Shown here one piece after another: positions 59,092 through 64,000 of a stretch of DNA of 64,000 nt. The stretch comes from Candidatus Vondammii sp. HM_W22 (GTDB lineage Bacteria > Pseudomonadota > Gammaproteobacteria > Chromatiales > Chromatiaceae), in assembly GCF_022530855.2 (NCBI RefSeq), contig NZ_CP099567.1:2728001-2792000 (forward strand). The letters run 5' to 3'. Each line of letters opens with the position of its first letter. Positions within the stretch are counted from its first letter, which is position 1. Both the position numbers and the translations under genes were made by a program. Under the pieces are notes generated by a model. The model was not told the origin of the DNA and made no database searches. It saw only the letters and a list, made by a program, of their open reading frames with translations.

Positions 59092-60185
59092 ATGCAACCA
59101 AGTTTTTTTGATCATCAAGACCGACTTGCCCCCCTTGAGCAACTGGGAGACTCGTTGCCAAAGCTGGAAAGGACCGTAGATTGGGAGACTTTTCGGGTAT
59201 TGTTGGGCTCAGTTTATAAAAACAGTGATCCCAGTAAAAGTGGGCACCCACCTTACGACGCGGTACTGATGTTCAGTGCGTTGGTCCTACAGCATTTGTT
59301 CAATCTATCCGATGATCAAACAGAGTTCCAAATACGGGATCGCTATAGCTTTTGTCGTTTTCTTGGGCTGAGCCCGGAGGGTAAGGTCCCCGATACCAAA
59401 ACGGTTTGGGTGTATCCTGAGCGCCTGAAAGAACGGGGCCTTGTTGATAAACTCTTTTCAGAACTGTTGATCCAAATTGATGCAGCAGGCTTCAGTGCCC
59501 GCAAGGGACAGATTGCAGATGCCGTTATCGTTCCAGTACCCAGGCGACACAATACGCGAGAGGAAAATAGGCAGATCAAAGCCGGGGATAGCCCTGAGGC
59601 CGCCAGAAGGATGCTGAAGCCCACTGGACTATGAAGCATGGCAAAACCCACTATGGGTACAAAAACCACATCAGCATAGATCGGAAGCACAAGGTCATTC
59701 GCAAGTACGCCATCAGATCAGTAGAAATTCACGATAGTCAGGTCTTCAAGGAACTGCTGGATGAGAACAACAATAATGGCAGTGTCTGGGCCGATTCTGC
59801 TTACCGTAGTGCAGAATGAGAAGCCGCTTTACCGGGTGCGCATTACCGCAGTCAGATTCATCGCAAGCCAACACGCAAACGCCCCTTGAATGAACGTGAG
59901 CAAGAGGCAAACCGAAAACAACCAAGAGTTCGGGCTCAAGTTGAGCACGTGTTTGCCCAGCAGGCCAATCGACTAGCGCGTAATGCGTAATGCGTAATGC
60001 GTAATGCGTAATGCGTAATGCGTAATGCGTAATGCGTAATGCGTAATGCGTAATGCGTAATGCGTAATGCGTCGATTAGTGTAGCTGGCCGGGTGAAGCG
60101 AGGTATGGATATGAGTGTTGCCAGAAAAATGAGCGTGAAGATATCGGGCTCTCCAGATTTGCTAGAGATCTATTGGCCTTTGTCG
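59092..60185 (+). pseudogene. IS5-family transposase, frameshifted and repeat-expanded
   Basis: The start MQPSFFDHQDRLAPLEQLGD is followed by DUF772-like HPPYDAVLMFSALVLQHLFN and QTEFQIRDRYSFCRFLGLSP. A frame change near 59633 leads to HYGYKNHISIDRKHKVIRKY and GSVWADSAYRSAE, then a TGA. The following frame reads HRKPTRKRPLNE and QANRLARN, where the GCGTAAT repeat array is inserted. Not functional. Confidence 0.87.
59978..60072. repeat. Tandem GCGTAAT array (13 full copies plus 4 bases)
   Basis: Thirteen perfect heptamers run without interruption from 59978 to 60068, followed by GCGT. In the sister fragment at 26.7 kb the same position has a single GTGCGTAGCATCGG with no array. It is an expansion inside the dead transposase. 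Confidence 0.95.
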
Positions 60186-60249
60186 ATTTTTTAGAGGTTC
60201 CCATAACTCTCAAAATGGAGAATTGAGACAATTTTAGAGGGAAAAACAG

Positions 60250-61122
60250 ATGTCCAGAAAACACCCTATCGTTGCAGTGACTGGCTCCTCAGGCGCGGGC
60301 ACCACTACCGTCAAGCGCGCCTTTGAGCACATCTTTTTCCGCGACGGCTTCAAGCCTGCCGTTATCGAAGGAGACAGCTTTCACCGCTATACCCGCGTTG
60401 AGATGCGCGAGAAAATGACCGGCGGCATGAGCCATTTCGGCCCTGAGGCAAACCGCTTCGATAAAATCGAAGCGCTGTTCAAAAGCTATGCCGAGACCGG
60501 TACGGGAGACAAACGCTACTATCTTCACAGCCAGGAAGAAGCTGCTAAGCATAATGCACGCCTTGGCTGTGATCAAAAGCCCGGTGAGTTCACCCCTTGG
60601 GAAAAAATCGTAGAGGGAACCGATCTGCTGTTTTATGAAGGACTGCACGGCTTGGTGGAAGACGGGAATGACAACGTCGCCCAGCATGTGGATCTGGGGG
60701 TCGGCGTGGTACCCATCGTCAATCTCGAGTGGATCCAGAAAATTTTCCGTGACAACGCAGAGCGTGGCTACAGCGAAGAGGCCATCGTCGATACCATCCT
60801 GCGACGTATGCCTGACTACATCAACCACGTCACACCACAGTTCTCGCGCACAGACATCAACTTCCAGCGGGTACCGACAGTGGATACCTCCAACCCGTTT
60901 ATCGCCCGTGACGTCCCGCTGCCGGACGAGAGCTTTGTGGTCATCCGTTTCAAAGAGCCAAAGAAATTCAACACTGACTTTCCCTATCTGCTCTCAATGA
61001 TTGATAGCTCATTTATGTCACGCCGCAACTCCATCGTGGTGCCCGGCGGCAAAATGGGTTTTTCCATGGAGATCATACTGCAGCCGATCATTGAGCAGCT
61101 GATGGATAATAAAGGCAGCTGA
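60250..61122 (+). CDS. prkB: Phosphoribulokinase
   Basis: PRK phosphorylates ribulose 5-phosphate to RuBP, the Calvin-cycle step that feeds RuBisCO. The 290-residue protein is of the proteobacterial class I type: P-loop GSSGAGTTTVKRAFEHI at about residues 12-19, then EGDSFHRYTRVEMREKM, THFG-like MSHFGPEANRFD, and LLFYEGLHGLVEDGNDNVAQ with the acidic catalytic region. A good Shine-Dalgarno AGAGGG precedes the ATG. The IS5 upstream leaves only about 47 bp of native 5' region, so its original promoter may be displaced. Confidence 0.97.
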   Translation: MSRKHPIVAVTGSSGAGTTTVKRAFEHIFFRDGFKPAVIEGDSFHRYTRVEMREKMTGGMSHFGPEANRFDKIEALFKSYAETGTGDKRYYLHSQEEAAKHNARLGCDQKPGEFTPWEKIVEGTDLLFYEGLHGLVEDGNDNVAQHVDLGVGVVPIVNLEWIQKIFRDNAERGYSEEAIVDTILRRMPDYINHVTPQFSRTDINFQRVPTVDTSNPFIARDVPLPDESFVVIRFKEPKKFNTDFPYLLSMIDSSFMSRRNSIVVPGGKMGFSMEIILQPIIEQLMDNKGS

Positions 61123-61156
61123 TCCAACCAACCCCGGCAAATTCGTTCAATATAAA

Positions 61157-61180
61157 GGCCGCCTTCGGGCGGTCCTTGTA
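61157..61180. terminator. Candidate intergenic terminator after prkB
   Basis: A GC-rich hairpin, GGCCGCC / GGCGGTC with a TTCG loop, is followed by CTTGTATTT. It lies between prkB and the convergent permease gene and could serve both. Confidence 0.55.
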
Positions 61181-61207
61181 TTTGCCTGGAAAACGGCTGC
61201 GATATCA

Positions 61208-62500
61208 TTATGAAGCGGTAAAGAAATCAAAGAAAAGGACAAAAACAAGAGTCGCCAGCAATAGGCCAATCAGGGTAACTGGCAACCCCACCCGCAGCCA
61301 CTGCATGGGCGAAATACGGGCCTCTAGGATACCACACTTTTCCGACTCTGCAACAACAATCAGATTCGCCGTCGCCCCGATGTGGCTTCCATTACCCCCC
61401 AACCCGACGCCTATCGACAGTGCCCACCAGAAAGGCGTGATATTGACGCCCTGACTCTCCAGGCTGAGGATAATGGGAATCATAGTGACGGTAAAAGGGA
61501 TGTTATCAACTATCGCACTGAGAATAGCGGCCATCCACATAAGAAACAACGAGGCCATCAGTAATTTCCCAGGGTCGCTTGCGATGGGAGCCAACCTCCG
61601 CCCCAGATACTCCAGCAGACCGGATGCCTCAACCCCGCCGACAATCACAAACAGCCCGCAGAAGAAGACCAGAACGGACCAGTTCACTTCACCGAACAGT
61701 CCATCGGGCTGAGGTCTCAGCAACAGCAACGCCAGCGACAGGCCGATGAACGCCACATAGGCGGGATAGAGATGCAAATGGTGGTGGACAAAAAACAGAA
61801 TCACAATCACGGCAAGCGAGATAAGCACCCGGATCAGAGCCGAGGGATCCTTGATCGCCTGCCGCTCATCCAACTCCACCACGCCTTGTTTCCCTCCCTT
61901 GGCCAGCTCCCTGCGAAACAGCAGCATCAACAGACCAACGGCACCTATCCAGACCAACACAATCGGTGGGCCCATATGGGTCAGGAAGCGGGTAAAATCT
62001 ATGCCGGCGGCGCTACCAATCATAATATTGGGCGGATCACCCACCAGGGTTGCGGCACCACCGATATTCGACAACATGGCCTCCGCCATAAGGAAAGGCA
62101 TGGGATTGCGTTCGAGCAGTCGACAGGTGAGCACGGTCAGCGGGGCAAAAACGATCACCGTGGTGACGTTATCAAGAACCATGCTGATCAGGCTGACACC
62201 AAGGCACAGATAAAGCAGCAGCAACCGGGCATCACCCCGGGCCAGTTTGGTCATACGGATGGCCAGATATTCAAAAGCACCGGTGGAACGCAGCATGGCC
62301 ACCACCATCATCATAGCGGCCAGTAGAAAAATAGTATTGCCGTCGATTGCCTGAATGGCAGATTCCTGGCTATAGAAGCCACCAAGCATGCCGATCCACA
62401 CCATCACCACAGCACCGAGGATAGCCGCACTGGTCCGGTGCAGCAGCTCAGAGAAGATAAGGATATAGCTCCCGACCAGAATGGCCAGGGAGATAAGCAT
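61208..62500 (-). CDS. ArsB/NhaD-superfamily permease
   Basis: This polytopic inner-membrane transporter has about 430 residues and about eleven helices. The superfamily hallmarks are MVLDNVTTVIVFAPLTV, SNIGGAATLVGDPPNIMIG and SAIVDNIPFTVTMIPIILSL, with GVGLGGNGSHIGATANLIVV near the end. Such proteins carry anions or exchange Na+/H+; the substrate cannot be named. I start at the ATG at 62500 (MLISLAILVGSYILIF), with GGAGG about 14 bases upstream; a longer frame to 62611 would overlap the CBS gene, which is less likely. It lies 44 bp after the CBS-domain gene on the same strand. Confidence 0.85.
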   Translation of the reverse strand: MLISLAILVGSYILIFSELLHRTSAAILGAVVMVWIGMLGGFYSQESAIQAIDGNTIFLLAAMMMVVAMLRSTGAFEYLAIRMTKLARGDARLLLLYLCLGVSLISMVLDNVTTVIVFAPLTVLTCRLLERNPMPFLMAEAMLSNIGGAATLVGDPPNIMIGSAAGIDFTRFLTHMGPPIVLVWIGAVGLLMLLFRRELAKGGKQGVVELDERQAIKDPSALIRVLISLAVIVILFFVHHHLHLYPAYVAFIGLSLALLLLRPQPDGLFGEVNWSVLVFFCGLFVIVGGVEASGLLEYLGRRLAPIASDPGKLLMASLFLMWMAAILSAIVDNIPFTVTMIPIILSLESQGVNITPFWWALSIGVGLGGNGSHIGATANLIVVAESEKCGILEARISPMQWLRVGLPVTLIGLLLATLVFVLFFDFFTAS

Positions 62501-62544
62501 TTCGCTGGTAAACGCCTCCTCCACTAAATTTGACCCAGCAGCAT

Positions 62545-62973
62545 TTACCGAGCCAGTTCCAGACGGGTAATCGATCCCTGGTAGTGCCCTTGATCCATCA
62601 GGAACAGGCAAGTGGTATCAAAACTCTCCATAATGGCCAAGGCTTTTATCACCGGGGAGTGGGGAGTCAGCGCAGGGGGGTTCTCATCGACTAATGTCTC
62701 CACTGGCTGCTCCAATAACTGTTGAAGGCTGGTCAAGGTGATATTGAGATGATCGATGGCATCACCCAGAAGATGAGCGCCCTTCACCAGATCAGAAGGT
62801 AGACCTGCCAGTCTGAATATCCGGTCGATGGTGATTCGACCGGTCACCGCACCACTTGTGTCGCAGAACGGGATTGCTGAGACTTGCTTGTCAACGCACT
62901 CAGCCAGCACATCCTTCACCTTCATCCCTGCCCTGGCCACGGCGGTTAATACTGCAATGCCAGATAATTCCAT
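62545..62973 (-). CDS. CBS-domain pair protein
   Basis: The 142-residue protein consists of two CBS motifs: VKDVLAECVDKQVSAIPFCD with GAVTGRITIDRIF, and VETLVDENPPALTPHSPVIK with FLMDQGHYQGSITRLEL. CBS pairs often bind adenine nucleotides and regulate a partner. Here the next gene on the strand is the ArsB/NhaD-type permease, so it is a likely partner. There is no membrane segment. No clear Shine-Dalgarno precedes the start. Confidence 0.82.
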   Translation of the reverse strand: MELSGIAVLTAVARAGMKVKDVLAECVDKQVSAIPFCDTSGAVTGRITIDRIFRLAGLPSDLVKGAHLLGDAIDHLNITLTSLQQLLEQPVETLVDENPPALTPHSPVIKALAIMESFDTTCLFLMDQGHYQGSITRLELAR

Positions 62974-63142
62974 AGCCCACCCGGCAATTGTTAATCAGTA
63001 TCCGCCCAGAAACAGCACTAAATCGACGAAGTGACCGTAAACAAGGTGCAAAGTACGCAAAGATTACATATTGAAAAACAAAAATAGCCTCCGTGTACTC
63101 TGGGCTCCTCTGGATTTTTTGAGTGTTTCCGGATGATTATAA

Positions 63143-64000
63143 TTAGAGTATCGGTATCGGCAACATCTTTCCATTGACGGTCAGCAATCCATCCGAAAGG
63201 CTCGCTTTAGTGGTGATATCCCCGCCATCCCTTACCAGCATCTCCTGAAGCAACCACTGCTCCAACTGCTGATTGGCAGCTGTCTTTGCCATGCGGCTCA
63301 ACTGCTGTTTATCCGGCACGTCGACTCTCTCTCCAGCTTGCCTGCGCTGTTCCAGCCGTTGCGTAACCTGCCTTTCAGCCTGCTGGATAAGAAGTTGCCG
63401 AAAAAGCGTTTCAGGCATACGCAGAGATGCATCGACAACCAGCTTGCCCAGTACCGCAGAAATATCCCCGACCTGTTTCCACTCAAGCCCCCCTGATTGA
63501 ATGGAGAAGTGCGCCTCCACAATGCCATCCGGCGTTTTCACCCGAAGCCGCTCAACAGCCAGACGGGGATCAGACTTCAGAAATTCCGGTCCGCTCTCCA
63601 TCAGGACGCCCATCACAGCCGTTTGCTTCTCCACTTCGGACAACTGCCTCGTGTTGATCTGTTGCAGCGACTCCTGAAGCTCAGCCATCAATTTGCCTGA
63701 AATGTGATCAATCGCCACCTTCAGCTCAGCCGGACCATAAACTTGATCACCAACACTGGCTTTCTCCAGCCGATAGAGTGCAAATCCCGAAACATTACCA
63801 CCTTCAGCACTGCTCTCCACCTCGATGCCAATACCAGCCAGCCTGATCCGGGTACCAGTAGCAGTATCCTGAATATCAAGATATTCTATCTCGAACTGAC
63901 CGCCGCCGAGCATAAAACCGGAAGCATCATCAAGCCCGGAACTGGAATTCAGTTCCACCCGGCCGACTTCCAGCAGTTTGGCATCACCCTCAATCAGCTT
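63143..64000 (-). CDS. YdgA-family (DUF945) protein, N-terminus outside the window
   Basis: The visible 286 codons are open to the window edge and end PIPIL. The sequence has the repeated beta-rich pattern of DUF945/YdgA periplasmic proteins: VSGFALYRLEKASVGDQVYG, PAELKVAIDHISGKLMAEL and RLRVKTPDGIVEAHFSIQSG, with an Arg/Gln-rich helix near AERQVTQRLEQRRQAGERVD. Function unknown. The 169 bp between it and the CBS gene hold a CTCCGTGTACTCTGGGCTCC intergenic repeat. Confidence 0.8.
   Translation of the reverse strand, partial: KLIEGDAKLLEVGRVELNSSSGLDDASGFMLGGGQFEIEYLDIQDTATGTRIRLAGIGIEVESSAEGGNVSGFALYRLEKASVGDQVYGPAELKVAIDHISGKLMAELQESLQQINTRQLSEVEKQTAVMGVLMESGPEFLKSDPRLAVERLRVKTPDGIVEAHFSIQSGGLEWKQVGDISAVLGKLVVDASLRMPETLFRQLLIQQAERQVTQRLEQRRQAGERVDVPDKQQLSRMAKTAANQQLEQWLLQEMLVRDGGDITTKASLSDGLLTVNGKMLPIPIL

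Larger units (their letters stand above)
59019..60206 (+). mobile_element. IS5-family element with 4-bp target duplication (copy D5)
   Basis: The element itself is 59023-60202, with ends GGGAGCCTCTGAAAACC and the inverse of GGGAACCTCTAAAAAATC. The flanking ATAA is duplicated (59019-59022 and 60203-60206). It inserted between the SLC13 permease and prkB, with its right end 47 bp from the prkB start. It is the reference copy for fragments at 14.8, 21.5, 26.6 and 41.2 kb. Confidence 0.86.

Noticed and set aside
59978-60072. GCGTAAT array considered as a CRISPR or origin iteron cluster
   Set aside because: No spacers, and the array sits inside a dead transposase reading frame with no Rep or DnaA-type neighbours; simple slippage expansion explains it.
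61772-62326. Gln/His-rich plus-strand frames opposite the permease gene
   Set aside because: Antisense shadow of the membrane protein; the His/Gln richness follows from reversed hydrophobic codons.

Overview
The window reads as a chromosomal segment of a sulfur-oxidising, autotrophic gammaproteobacterium, probably a symbiont or another lineage whose genome is overrun by insertion sequences. Three things point this way. The conserved gene blocks have Chromatiales-like order: trpG-trpE-gph, nrdR-ribD, ribB-ribH-nusB-thiL-pgpA, and leuS-lptE-holA-proA-nadD-rsfS. There is a proteobacterial phosphoribulokinase (Calvin cycle) and a relic of an octaheme cytochrome of the tetrathionate-reductase type. 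Most of the space between these blocks is decayed, nested or recombined transposons. The species call is inference; no rRNA or tRNA gene was seen.

Layout. 1-2.7 kb: trpG (cut by the window edge), trpE and gph on the minus strand. 2.8-4.5 kb: an IS1595 remnant and a dead IS256. 4.5-7.6 kb: ribD, nrdR and glyA (minus). 7.6-9.8 kb: IS4 and IS256 debris. 9.8-11.9 kb: a molybdopterin oxidoreductase. 12.6-17.9 kb: ribBX, ribH, nusB, (IS5 hybrid), thiL, pgpA and a retropepsin-like protease (plus). 18-22.2 kb: an IS graveyard. 22.2-23.6 kb: the start of an exported protein gene, rpe, and a frameshifted GxxExxY gene. 23.6-32.8 kb: two inverted IS256 copies bracketing an IS21 half, a dead octaheme cytochrome start, a hypothetical gene, two paired membrane-anchored coiled-coil genes, and an ISL3 remnant. 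33-35.1 kb and 39.3-40.8 kb: two parts of a surface polysaccharide locus, separated by IS3, IS256 and IS21. 40.9-46.8 kb: a deep transposon nest. 46.8-47.3 kb: a dead HDOD gene. 47.3-54.6 kb: the ybeL-like gene and the leuS-to-rsfS block. 54.7-56.7 kb: more debris, including starts of a WYL regulator and a GNAT acetyltransferase gene. 56.8-64 kb: an SLC13 permease with TrkA-C domains, IS5, phosphoribulokinase prkB, an ArsB/NhaD-type permease with a CBS-domain protein, and a DUF945 protein.

How the genes fit together. The housekeeping genes are intact and cover tryptophan, riboflavin, thiamine, proline, NAD and folate/glycine metabolism, translation, lipid A transport, DNA replication and carbon fixation. 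The accessory genes are mostly broken. Normally contiguous operons (rpe/gph/trpEG and nrdR-ribD-ribE-ribB-ribH-nusB-thiL-pgpA) are split, and their pieces lie in altered orientation next to IS copies. In one case, the two inverted IS256 copies at 23.8-25.1 and 31.0-32.3 kb, the sequence supports a specific inversion, because the two halves of one IS21 istB gene carry the same 8-bp target duplication. Transposases are almost all pseudogenes, so the expansion looks old and decaying; the IS3 element at 35.2-36.4 kb is the one clear exception with intact orfA and orfB.
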